A stretch of DNA of 64,000 nucleotides from Hamiltosporidium tvaerminnensis (Eukaryota; Microsporidia; Dubosqiidae). Each line of letters begins with the position of its first letter. The first letter of the stretch is position 1. The notes below the pieces were generated by a model. It ran no database searches. It was not told the DNA's origin and was given only the letters and a program-made list of their open reading frames with translations. Shown piece after piece: positions 45,024 to 54,600 of this stretch. The stretch is taken from assembly GCA_022605425.2 (NCBI GenBank), contig JAKIMF020000001.1, forward strand, positions 1,242,501 to 1,306,500, given 5' to 3'. A program made the position numbers and the translations under genes.

Positions 45024-47444
45024 CTATATTTTTATACCTTTAACCTTTAATTCCTTACAAAGTAAATAAAACATAATAACACTACTACATATACCTAATA
45101 ACCCTCCACATACTACATCATGCATATGATGTCTATTATCATATATACGACTAACACCTACAGCACTACTTATAGAAATACCTATAAATATTATTAAAAT
45201 TAAAGGTATAAACCTAAGTATTTTAGTATTCTTTAAAGTAATTCTATTTATGCGAGTTTCAAGGGTTAGGGAAGGGTTAGTAGGGTTATTGGTAAGGTTA
45301 TGGTTAATACTTTTGTTAGAAAGGTGATAGTTATTACTAACACCCTGTTGTTTATAGGTACTATCAATAACACCCTGTTGTTCATTAGTACTGATGTTAA
45401 CACCCTGTTGTTTATGTGTACTATCAATAACACCCTTATAGTCATCTATACTGTTACTAACACCCTTATAACCATCAATAGTATCATTAACACCCTCTTC
45501 CATACCTTCGAACTTACTACTAGTATTAACACCCTTATAATCCTCTATACTGTTATTAACACCCTCTTCAATACCTTCTAACTTATTACTAGTATTAACA
45601 CCCTTATAATCATCTATAATGTTATTAACACCCTCTTCCATACCTTCTAACTTACTACTAGTATTAACACCCTTATAATCATCTATAATGTTATTAACAC
45701 CCTCTTCCATACCTTCGAACTTACTACTAGTATTAACACCCTTATAATCCTCTATACTGTTATTAACACCCTCTTCCATACCTTCTAACTCTTTACTACT
45801 AGTATTAACACCCTTATAATCATCTATACTATTATTAACACCCTCTTCCATACCTTCTAACTTACTACTATAACTATCCCCTCCATACTTCTTATATATA
45901 ACAAGTATTATATATACAATACTACAAAACATAGAAGATGTATGTCCAGAAGGAAAACTCTTTCTACCTTCTCTTATAATAAAAGGTTTACCTGTACATA
46001 TACCTAATACTGGTATACATCTATCTATAAAGTCAGGTCTTAATTCTCCTATAATTATTTTTAAAATACCTATCAGTGCATTGTTAAGTGTATATGAAGT
46101 TATAAAGTAAAGAAGAAGTAAATAGATTGCAATATTATTATCAGGGTTGGGGTTGTTAGTACTACTCTTATCAATAACAGGGTGTTGTTTGAAAGTACTG
46201 TTGCTAAAACCCTCTTCTTTACTACTCTTCATATTAACACCCTGTTGTTTATTATTATTGTTAATAACACCCTCCTCTTTACTACTCTTCATATTAACAC
46301 CCTGTTGTTTATTATTATTGTAAATAACACCCTCTTCTTTACTAATCTTCATATTAACAACCTGTTGTTTATTATTATTGTTAATAACACCCTCTTCTTT
46401 ACTACTCTTCATATTAACACCCTGTTGTTTATTATTATTGTTACTAACACCCTCTTCTATACTAATAGAGTTATTAACACCCTGTTGTTTATTATTATTG
46501 TAAATAACACCCTCTTCTTTACTAATCTTCATATTAACAACCTGTTGTTTATTATTATTGTTACTAACACCCTCTTCTTTACTACTCTTCATATTAACAC
46601 CCTGTTGTTTATTATTATTGTTACTAACACCCTCTTCTTTACTACTCTTCATATTAACAACCTGTTGTTTATTATTATTGTAAATAACACCCTCATCTAT
46701 ACTAATAGAGTTATTAACACACTCTAATACACTACTATCACTAACACCCTTTAATACATTACTCTTATAATTAACACCCTCTTCTTTACTACTATGACTA
46801 ACACCGTTATAATTACCACCCTTATAATTACTCTTATAATTAACACCCTCTTCTATACTAATACAGTTACTAACACCCTTATAATTACTACTATCCCTAA
46901 CACCCTCTTCTATACTAATACAGTTACTAACACCCTCTAATACACTACTCTTATAATTAACACCCTCTAATACACTACTCTTATAATTAACACCCTCTAA
47001 TACACTACTATCATTAACACCCTCTAATACACTACTAGTATTAACACCCTCTAATACACTACTCTTATAATTACCACCCTTATAATTACTCTTATAATTA
47101 ACACCCTCTTCTTTACTAATACAGTTACTAACACCCTTATAATTACTACTATCCCTAACACCCTCTTCTATACTAATACAGTTACTAACACCCTCTTCCT
47201 TACTAATACAGTTACTACTAATTGACCTGTTAAATACCTTTTCTATAACAATAATAAGAATAATAGGTATTATAAAAGAAATAACAATCAATTCATTATT
47301 ATTAATAATTTCTTTATTCTTATATTTATATTGTATAGAAATATCTGTTATTTTATAATGTCTATGTCTTGGTTCTATATAATTCGTTATTAAAGAAATA
47401 AGTGTTGTAGATATTAATAATATGTAAAGATTGTAGTTTACCAT
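45024..47444 (-). CDS. PAP2-family lipid phosphate phosphatase with large in-frame repeats
   Basis: 806 residues; removing the repeats leaves a ~280-residue integral membrane PAP2/LPP enzyme that would dephosphorylate phosphatidate or a related lipid phosphate. All three signature boxes are present: C1 K462 to R469-P470 (KIIIGELRP), C2 PSGH at 498-501 (His501 catalytic), and C3 SR at 765-766 with His772 and Asp776. Membrane segments are visible near residues 5-22, 52-70, 430-450, 505-525, 735-755 and 778-800. Two repeat blocks are inserted: residues ~78-425 (after the second membrane span) and ~530-715 (between C2 and C3), both made of GVN-type 9/10-residue units. The frame is unbroken. The start fits the N-terminal hydrophobic segment. 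It is divergent from the proteasome gene and convergent with the helicase. Confidence 0.85.
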   Translation of the reverse strand: MVNYNLYILLISTTLISLITNYIEPRHRHYKITDISIQYKYKNKEIINNNELIVISFIIPIILIIVIEKVFNRSISSNCISKEEGVSNCISIEEGVRDSSNYKGVSNCISKEEGVNYKSNYKGGNYKSSVLEGVNTSSVLEGVNDSSVLEGVNYKSSVLEGVNYKSSVLEGVSNCISIEEGVRDSSNYKGVSNCISIEEGVNYKSNYKGGNYNGVSHSSKEEGVNYKSNVLKGVSDSSVLECVNNSISIDEGVIYNNNKQQVVNMKSSKEEGVSNNNNKQQGVNMKSSKEEGVSNNNNKQQVVNMKISKEEGVIYNNNKQQGVNNSISIEEGVSNNNNKQQGVNMKSSKEEGVINNNNKQQVVNMKISKEEGVIYNNNKQQGVNMKSSKEEGVINNNNKQQGVNMKSSKEEGFSNSTFKQHPVIDKSSTNNPNPDNNIAIYLLLLYFITSYTLNNALIGILKIIIGELRPDFIDRCIPVLGICTGKPFIIREGRKSFPSGHTSSMFCSIVYIILVIYKKYGGDSYSSKLEGMEEGVNNSIDDYKGVNTSSKELEGMEEGVNNSIEDYKGVNTSSKFEGMEEGVNNIIDDYKGVNTSSKLEGMEEGVNNIIDDYKGVNTSNKLEGIEEGVNNSIEDYKGVNTSSKFEGMEEGVNDTIDGYKGVSNSIDDYKGVIDSTHKQQGVNISTNEQQGVIDSTYKQQGVSNNYHLSNKSINHNLTNNPTNPSLTLETRINRITLKNTKILRFIPLILIIFIGISISSAVGVSRIYDNRHHMHDVVCGGLLGICSSVIMFYLLCKELKVKGIKI
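45330..45870 (-). repeat. GVN-type minisatellite block 2 in the PAP2 CDS
   Basis: Six to seven copies of a ~75-84-base higher-order unit read on the - strand as EEGVNNSIDDYKGVNTSSK then LEGM, preceded (toward the C-terminus) by KQQGV units. It lies between catalytic boxes C2 and C3 and keeps frame throughout. Confidence 0.8.
46170..47215 (-). repeat. GVN-type minisatellite block 1 in the PAP2 CDS
   Basis: About 1 kb. 46200-46700 is a near-perfect 60-base higher-order repeat read on the - strand as KQQGVNMKSS then KEEGVSNNNN. 46720-47215 is a more varied run of 27/30-base units (GVNYKSSVLE, GVRDSSNYK). All units are multiples of three. The long + strand frame across it (46182-46727) is an artefact of the periodicity. 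Confidence 0.85.
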
Positions 47445-47499
47445 ATGTGTGTGTGTTATGTAGGAGAATAGAGGGGTAGTGTGTTACTAAATAATAATG

Positions 47500-47890
47500 A
47501 GGGGTGGTGATGTGGGTATAGGGGTATTAATTAAAGTATCCATAGATAAAGGGGTATTAAGTATAAGGATAGTAAATAAAGGGGTATTAATTAAAGTATC
47601 CATAGATAAAGGGGTATTAAGTAAAGGATAGTAAATAAAGGGGTATTAAGTATAAGGATAGTAAATAAAGGGGTATTAAGTATTAGTATTAGTAGATAAA
47701 GGGGTATTAATTAAAGTATCCATAGATAAAGGGGTATTAAGTATAAGGATAGTAAATAAAGGGGTATTAAGTATAAGGATAGTAGATAAAGGGGTATTAA
47801 GTATTAGTATTAATAGATAAAGGGGTATTAATTATCTGTATTAATAGATAAAGGGTAAAATTTTTAAGGATAGTAAATAAAGGGTCAAAT
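47500..47890 (-). repeat. 30-bp repeats upstream of PAP2, C-rich on its sense strand
   Basis: Units of AAAGGGGTATTAAGTATAAGG and AAAGGGGTATTAATTAAAGT plus ATAGTAAAT or CATAGAT spacers on the + strand, about 30 bases each and grouped in 60s, roughly thirteen units. On the - strand, sense for PAP2, they read TTAATACCCCTTTAT. The block ends where the C-rich + strand leader of the proteasome gene begins. Confidence 0.8.
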
Positions 47891-47914
47891 CTATAAGAGA
47901 TATAATTTATATTG

Positions 47915-48053
47915 CTAACACTCCTTTATATCCTATATCACCCCTCCTACATCCTATATCCTATATCACCCCTCCCTCATATCCCTCATATCCCTCATAT
48001 CCCTCATATCCTATATCACCCCTTCTCCTTAACCCTTTAATTTAACAACCCCT
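47915..48053 (+). repeat. C-rich leader repeats before proteasome beta1
   Basis: Short units of TATCACCCCTCC, CCTATAT and repeated TCATATCCC (about 47975-48010), ending AACAACCCCT directly before the ATG at 48054. It matches the CCC-at-ATG pattern seen before the helicase. Confidence 0.75.
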
Positions 48054-48794
48054 ATGTTTCAAACAGAAGAACTTACAGGAACAACAATAATGGCTATATC
48101 TTATAAAGATGGTGTTATCTTAGGAGCAGACACACGTACAAGTATGGGTAATTATATACCTAACAGAATAACAGATAAAATAACTAAAATAACACCTAAT
48201 ATATACTGTTGTAGATCAGGATCATCTGCAGACACACAAGCTGTATGTAGAGTAGTTAAAGGGTTAATAGAGAAGTACATATATATAGAGGAGTATGATA
48301 GTAGTGTTGTTGGTAGGAGTGGGAGTGGTAGTGGTAATGGTGGTAGTGGTAATAACAATAGTACTAACACCCCTTCTACTAACAGTAGTACTAACACCCC
48401 TCACCCTCACACTAACACCCCTCACACTAACAACACTAACAACACTCCAGTTCGCACTGCTGCTATCCTTTGTAAGAATGTTATTTACAAATATAAAAAC
48501 CTTTTAGCTTCTTTAATAATAGCAGGTTATGATAATATAGAAGGTGGTAGTGTATATGTTATAGGATTAGGTGGTTATTTAATAAGAAGAGAATGGGCTT
48601 TAGGTGGTAGTGGTTCTCCTTATATTTATGGTTATGTAGATAAGATGTATAGAAATGATTTTACTTTTGAAGAAAGGGTTATGTTTGTTAAAGAGTGTGT
48701 TTCTATGGCTATTGGTAGGGATACTTCTTCTGGTGGATGTGTTAGGATTATGGTTATTAGTAAGGAGGGTATTAAGAGGTATTATAGTGAGTAG
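48054..48794 (+). CDS. PRE3: 20S proteasome beta1 subunit (caspase-like), with internal insertion
   Basis: 246 residues. This is a catalytic beta subunit of the 20S proteasome in nucleus and cytosol. The propeptide is very short (nine residues, ending LTG), giving mature Thr at residue 10. In mature numbering Asp17 (residue 26), Lys33 (42) and Arg45 (54) are present; Arg45 in the S1 pocket is typical of beta1, cleaving after acidic residues. RSGSSADTQAV and GSGSPYIYGY, and RDTSSGG near the C-terminus, are also family marks. Residues about 84-132 are an insertion of Gly/Ser then NTP-type repeats between otherwise adjoining conserved helices, encoded by the local CTAACACCCC units. Without it the length is normal for the family. 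PRE3 (PSMB6) is the orthologue name by these marks. Confidence 0.9.
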   Translation: MFQTEELTGTTIMAISYKDGVILGADTRTSMGNYIPNRITDKITKITPNIYCCRSGSSADTQAVCRVVKGLIEKYIYIEEYDSSVVGRSGSGSGNGGSGNNNSTNTPSTNSSTNTPHPHTNTPHTNNTNNTPVRTAAILCKNVIYKYKNLLASLIIAGYDNIEGGSVYVIGLGGYLIRREWALGGSGSPYIYGYVDKMYRNDFTFEERVMFVKECVSMAIGRDTSSGGCVRIMVISKEGIKRYYSE

Positions 48795-48990
48795 GTGAGG
48801 GAGGGTGTTATAGTGAGTAGGGTGAGGGAGGGTGTTAGTATAAAGGGTGAGGGAGAGGGTGTTAGTATATATGTAATAAGATAGTAAAGGTAATAGGTGT
48901 TAGTATATATGTAATAAGATAGTAGAGGTAATAGGTGTTAGTAATATAGTATGGTAGTAGTAAAGGTAATAAAGACTTTCTTTGTTAATA
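48795..48990 (+). repeat. G-rich repeats directly after the beta1 stop
   Basis: Units of GTGAGGGAGGGTGTTA, then TAATAGGTGTTAGTATATATG with 30-35-base spacing. G-rich on the sense strand as after the other two genes. Confidence 0.75.
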
Positions 48991-49003
48991 ATCAGTAATT
49001 TAT

Positions 49004-49850
49004 ACTAATAGGTGTTATTTATACTACTAGGTGTTATTTATACTACTAGGTTTTATTTATATTACTAGGTGTTATTTATACTAATAGGTGTTATTTATAC
49101 TACTAGGTGTTATTTATACTACTAGGTGTTATTTATACTAATAGGTGTTATTTATACTAATAGGTGTTATTTATACTACTAGGTGTTATTTATACTACTA
49201 GGTGTTATTTATACTAATAGGTGTTATTTATACTAATAGGTGTTATTTATACTACTAGGTGTTATTTATACTACTAGGTGTTATTTATACTAATAGGTGT
49301 TATTTTACTGTTATTTCTCTTTTACTGTTATTTATACTACTAGGTGTTATTTATACTACTAGGTGTTATTTTACTGTTATTTCTCTTTTACTGTTATTTA
49401 TACTAATAGGTGTTATTTATACTAATAGGTGTTATTTTACTGTTATTTCTCTTTTACTGTTATTTATACTAATAGGTGTTATTTATACTAATAGGTGTTA
49501 TTTTACTGTTATTTCTCTTTTACTGTTATTTATACTAATAGGTGTTATTTATACTACTAGGTGTTATTTATACTACTAGGTGTTATTTTACTGTTATTTC
49601 TCTTTTACTGTTATTTATACTACTAGGTGTTATTTATACTACTAGGTGTTATTTTACTGTTATTTATACTAATAGGTGTTATTTATACTAATAGGTGTTA
49701 TTTATACTACTAGGTGTTATTTTACTATTATTTATACTAATAGGTGTTATTTATACTAATAGGTGTTATTTATACTAATAGGTGTTATTTTACTGTTATT
49801 TCTCTTTTATTGTTATTTATACTAATAGGTGTTATTTTACTGTTATTTAT
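49004..49850 (+). repeat. 19-bp satellite (GTGTTATTTATACTACTAG)n
   Basis: More than thirty units of GTGTTATTTATACTACTAG or its ACTAATAG variant. They are interspersed with a second motif TTTTACTGTTATTTCTCTTT that makes a higher-order pattern from about 49300. Frames crossing it (49259-49579, 49744-49980) are a by-product of the periodicity. Being AT-rich with a GGTG core, it looks like the decayed or AT-drifted end of the G-rich downstream pattern. Confidence 0.85.
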
Positions 49851-50069
49851 CTATTACTGTTACTTATATTACCTACAGTCTTATTACTTATATTTATACT
49901 ACTTACTTACTTATACTACTTACTTACTTATATTACCTACAGTCTTATTACTTACTTTGTATTTTTTGGTGTTTAATTAAATATTTTATTTTAAGCTTTA
50001 TTTATATAAATAACTCTAATATAATTTATATTCTTAAGTACTATTGAATGTCTTTAATATTTATATCAA

Positions 50070-50180
50070 TAGGTTAAATACTATTGAATAACTAACTAGG
50101 ATGTAGTAGTTAAATACTATTGAATAACTAACTAGGATGTAGTAGTTAAATACTATTGAATAACTAACTAGAATGTAGTT
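50070..50180 (+). repeat. 36-bp tandem repeat, three units
   Basis: TTAAATACTATTGAATAACT followed by AACTAGGATGTAGTAG, period 36, the last unit with one change (GAATG) and truncated. It marks the right end of the repeat-dense island. Confidence 0.8.
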
Positions 50181-50189
50181 TAAGAAAGT

Positions 50190-50721
50190 TATTTTTTAAT
50201 AACTGATTTTAATTATATTGAGAATAATTATGAGATAATAAAATAAATAAACTATTAGTGAATCCTAGAGATATAAATGAACTATTAGATTAGGATATAA
50301 ATATGTATTTCAAAGTATTTGAGAAGAATAGACTTTAAGCTCGTAGAAACGAACTTTTTATCACCTGCATAAGAAAAATTTGCCAAAAATAATCTTAACT
50401 TTTATTATCTGGGCTATAGTTTCTTAATCTTTTCAATAAAAACTTCTTGCTCAACTTGTCTGCTTTCCTTATATTTTTGAAGTCTTTTATTCTCAAATTA
50501 TTATCTGCTTTTGAGAAATTGGCGAATAAAAATTTAGGTTTTTTAAAAACGATTTCTCTGTTTCTTTGTTAATTTTTTTAAATTTTTCAACAGTTTAACT
50601 TCGCTTTTTCTGTTTATTCTGCTCAATTTCCACACATTTTTATTATATTCTGTCTTTTTTTCTCAAAGAAATTTATCCATGTGAAGAATTTCCTGTGTCT
50701 AAAAAAACCGTGGTTTTTAAC
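50190..50721. other. AT-rich spacer, nothing recognised
   Basis: No gene or repeat that I can support. Confidence 0.4.
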
Positions 50722-50899
50722 GATGTTGCATTGATTAATCTATTTATTGTATAAATTCTTAGTCATTTTTATAAAAAAATCTTTTGATTTAAAAAGTATA
50801 AAGTTACATGGATGTTGCATTGATTAATCTATTTATTGTATAAATTCTTAGTCATTTTTATAAAAAAATCTTTTGATTTAAAAAGTATAAAGTTACATG
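50722..50899 (+). repeat. Perfect 89-bp tandem duplication
   Basis: GATGTTGCATTGATTAATCT begins both at 50722 and 50811, and the two 89-base copies look identical to their ends at AAGTTACATG. It is non-coding. Identity implies a very recent event or an assembly effect. Confidence 0.9.
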
Positions 50900-51620
50900 A
50901 AGATATTCAGGCAATATTTGTTTTGTGCAATTATTATTGAGAATATAAATATATTACACAGAAGAAAGGTAGAAAAACATCATTTGTATCATTCAATTTT
51001 TTATGCAGCTGTAAATTCTTAGAAAAGAAAACTTAACCAAGTGATTTAATTTTTTTTTAAACAGAATACTTTAGAAAATGAAAAAATATATTTATTTGTT
51101 TTTCCTTCCATATTAATACAGTCTAGAAGGAATGTTTACGATTTTTATTTAAATCTTTTTTTGAAGCAATGAATCTTTTTAATTGTTTTATGTTTGGTTC
51201 TACTCACTATTATTGGTTGCATAAGATTTATGAACAAATAGAAAGAGACATATCTTAATTAGAGCACGCATATTGGGGTTATATTATTTTAACCATTAAA
51301 CATTTAGAGTGAGTCTCATTAGAGACATTACTGAATTATATAAATGATAATTGTGTATTTTTATTGATAAAGTAAGTATTTGAATTTAAAGAAGTTTATA
51401 TTAAAAAGAAAAGAATTAAAAGTAGAATAATAAAGATGGAAGATATAGAATTATAGAAGATATAAAGATAGAATAATTAGAGAATACTAAAACACTAAAA
51501 CTATTAAATACTAAAACTACTAAAACTATAAAATAATAGAATACAAAAACTACGAAATACTAAAAAACTACAAAATACTAAATACTAAAACTACAATACA
51601 CTATACAAGATAAGAATATA
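50900..51620. other. AT-rich spacer with an ACTAAA-type simple repeat
   Basis: 51483-51603 is a degenerate run of AAAACTACTAAA/ATACTAAAAC units. It lies just beyond the stop of the - strand ORF at 51631. Nothing else recognised. Confidence 0.5.
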
Positions 51621-51630
51621 AATATGTGTT

Positions 51631-51894
51631 TTAGTCAGTATTATCATCAATGAAATATAAATTAGATTTTTCTAAAGAACAATAATCTTTATCATCAATA
51701 CTTACATACTTATTGTTAGTTGTATTGTCAATGATCATAGAATCTTCTATATACTTTTTAAGACATATTAGTTTTGCTTCTTCTTTTTGTAAAAGACTTA
51801 TTTCATTTAATATGTTAATACGTCTTGTTCTTAGTTTTCTTTCTAAATCTTTTAATTTTTGTATTGTTGGTAATATACATTCATTGGATAGCAT
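51631..51894 (-). CDS. Small coiled-coil protein, unknown
   Basis: An 87-residue frame with a strongly charged heptad-like stretch (IQKLKDLERKLRTRR ... LLQKEEAKL, about residues 11-47) and an acidic, Asp/Asn-rich tail. The - strand reads CCCAATCCCCTCTTTTAA directly before the ATG, a CCC-type motif as at the helicase and proteasome starts; this is the main reason to believe it. No family is recognised. It could be a short microsporidian-specific protein or a chance frame. Confidence 0.45.
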   Translation of the reverse strand: MLSNECILPTIQKLKDLERKLRTRRINILNEISLLQKEEAKLICLKKYIEDSMIIDNTTNNKYVSIDDKDYCSLEKSNLYFIDDNTD

Positions 51895-51930
51895 TTAAAA
51901 GAGGGGATTGGGTTTTTTACTTTTGAAAAA

Positions 51931-52070
51931 ATGTAAATTAATAACGGAAGAGTATTTTTATATTTGAATTGAAATTTATATTTTAAAAAAGTGGGAAAAT
52001 ATTTGAAGAAATGCAAATTAATAACGTAAGAGTATTTTTGTATTTGAATTGAAATTTATATTTTAAGAAA
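51931..52070 (+). repeat. Imperfect ~80-bp tandem duplication
   Basis: ATGTAAATTAATAACGGAAG at 51931 recurs as ATGCAAATTAATAACGTAAG at 52011, followed in both by AGTATTTTTATATTTGAATT-like sequence. It lies just upstream of the small - strand ORF, so it may duplicate part of that gene's promoter. Confidence 0.75.
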
Positions 52071-54600
52071 TTATATACGAATATATTGAATTATTAAAAT
52101 ATAAATAAATAACCGAGGTAATGAGAATGGATTTGAGAAAGTAAATTAAATATTATTAACGAAGAAACGAATGGATTTGTTAATAAATTATTTTTGATTC
52201 AGAATTTTGGTGTATAAAAATATTTTATTCGGATGTATTTGATTAATTTTTATTTCTTTTGGTATTTCTTTTAGGAAATAAAATTTTAAACTTTTCAAGA
52301 AATTTATAATTATTTAATATTCCTGTTAAATATTCTATTTCATACTGTATTAATATTAGAAAGTTATTATAACTAAAATATTATATAATCATTTTTTTAA
52401 GCTTGTATTGAGATTTATTATAGAATTTTTAGTAAATGTCTTAATATATGATCTTTTTAAGAATGGAATTATAAAAAAAAACTTAAAATATTATTAATTG
52501 TGAATATATGTGTTAAAAAGGACTTAAGTATTCATTTGTTCTTTATTACTGAAGTGTCTTTTCAGTTGAAAAAAGTATATTATAAATTAAACATAACAAA
52601 TGTCTATCTATTTTTAAGCTATGTATTAAAAACCATTCTGATTTATTTAATTAACTATTTGGGAAATAGTTGACAAGAATGTTTAAAGTACATATATTGA
52701 ACCTGTAAAATGTTTTTTAAAGGTAAAATATATTAATTAAATTAAATTAAATTCTTTTGGTTGGTTCAATTAAATTCTCGATAAAAGAAATGAAATACTA
52801 TATTTGTATTTTGATTTCAAATACAGATAAAGAAATTAATGGGAAAAGTTTAGTTTTAGATTTTAAAGCCCTAAATTATATAATATATCAGAAATACCGT
52901 ATTTTATAAACTTAAATCATCGAAAATTTTTTAATTCATCTTTACATTGCATTAATATATACTCATTGGTTTTATTAAGTTTGATTTGAATATTTTGGAT
53001 ACTATTTTATAATCAAGGTCGATATTTTTTATTTTATCTTTGATGATTATTTTTTGATAAATTAAACTATCTATAATAATATATTGTGTACAGACTTTAA
53101 TTTTTTTTGGTATTCTTTCTTGTGTGTATGTGTTATCGTACTAGTTTTTTTTTGAATATGTTACGACAATAAGGAATATCTCTGTCAATATACAAGGCAG
53201 ATAAGATGTTATTGAAAGTATTTTAGATTTTAATGTAAAATTGGCAAATAAATAAAATGAGTAAGATTGAAAAAAAAAGAATAAACATTGAAATACTATG
53301 GATCAAGGAATAATGTCATCTTTTGGCAAGGTGCACTGATTTTTTATTTCAATCACTTTATATCCGAACTAGAAATAACTTACATAATCAAAATTAATCA
53401 CATAAGTTGGTATGTGAGAGCATTTGTAAAATTTAAAAGCTATATGTGAATTCGTTTAGAATAATTTCTGAAGTAAACTACACAAACCTTGGAATGTGTT
53501 TACTCAAAAGTGTGTAATAGCTTTCAGAATGAATATGGCATAGAATCACATAATATCATTCCCTTTTGAAATAATATAAAACAGCACATACAAAGATTTC
53601 AAAAAACTAAGATACTAACACTTAACTATCTATAAATTTACTGATCAGCTTGATCCAGCTTTATTGATGAATATTTTGCCTTTTTTGTTGATCAAATACG
53701 GATATGGCGCAGATTAGAGTAAGACTATAGAGGGGGAATAAATCTTTTATCAAACTCACAAAGGATTTCGAATCGGCTTTTTAGTCATTGAAGCAAAAAA
53801 ATCCAAAAGACTATTTTTATATCTAGTAATGAATTCTAATGAGACGTAATGTCTGGCTTAGTGTAATTTAAATCTGCATTTTATATAATAACGAAGGTCT
53901 TGGTAGAATATCTGACTAACAAGATTCAAAAGAGCGAAGAACTAGTTCTTAACAAGACAGGTCTAGGAATTAAAAAGAAAATCTATTGGTTCTTTATCAA
54001 ACTAAAATGTTTAAGATTTTGATATTTATGTCATTTTTAAGAATTTAATATATTTATTTTTTTGTAACAATATCGTCAGAAACCTTAGATGTCGACACTT
54101 TTAAAATACATAAAACATGATTCTTAGATGGGAATATTAAAAATCAATAATTAGCTCTTGTTTAATGAATGTAAAAACAGGCCTTTTATTTGATAGCAAG
54201 ATGAGAATAGTTTAGTTTCTAGATTGATTACCTAAGGTAAACATTTTTTACAAAAGAAACAGTCTTTATAGGTATGTTACAATTAAAAATTATGTATTTA
54301 TTTTACAATCTATTTATATTTCAAAATATAGAAGTTAATCTTAGGTATTAATTACAATATAAATTTCTTATGACCTCTCATATGGAAGAAGAACCTGTTC
54401 TGAACTGTAAATCTAAAGCAAAAGATATATGAAGTGGTGGTTAAACGTAAACAGGTCATAAAAAAGCTGGTTTTTTGGGTAGTAATAGAAGTTAATTCAC
54501 TCAATAACTAAATTAATATCTAATAGAATTCTTTTAAAACAAGTATGCATTTCAGCTGAAATTTATTGAATGAGAATCTCGATTCTTTTATTTAAATTTT
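52071..54600. other. Long AT-rich region, no gene recognised
   Basis: About 2.5 kb without any supported frame, RNA or repeat. The part from ~53300 is slightly less AT-rich and may be decayed mobile DNA belonging to the following remnant, but I could not show it. Confidence 0.4.

Noticed and set aside
46182-46727. 181-codon + strand open frame inside the PAP2 gene
   Set aside because: It is the antisense of a 60-base repeat that stays open because the unit is a multiple of three; PAP2 catalytic boxes on the - strand show the true gene.
49259-49980. Open frames in the 19-bp satellite
   Set aside because: They are pure repeats without start context or domain, a product of periodicity.
49004-50180. 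CRISPR-like arrays
   Set aside because: The 19- and 36-base units have no unique spacers and there are no cas genes; the genome is eukaryotic in character.
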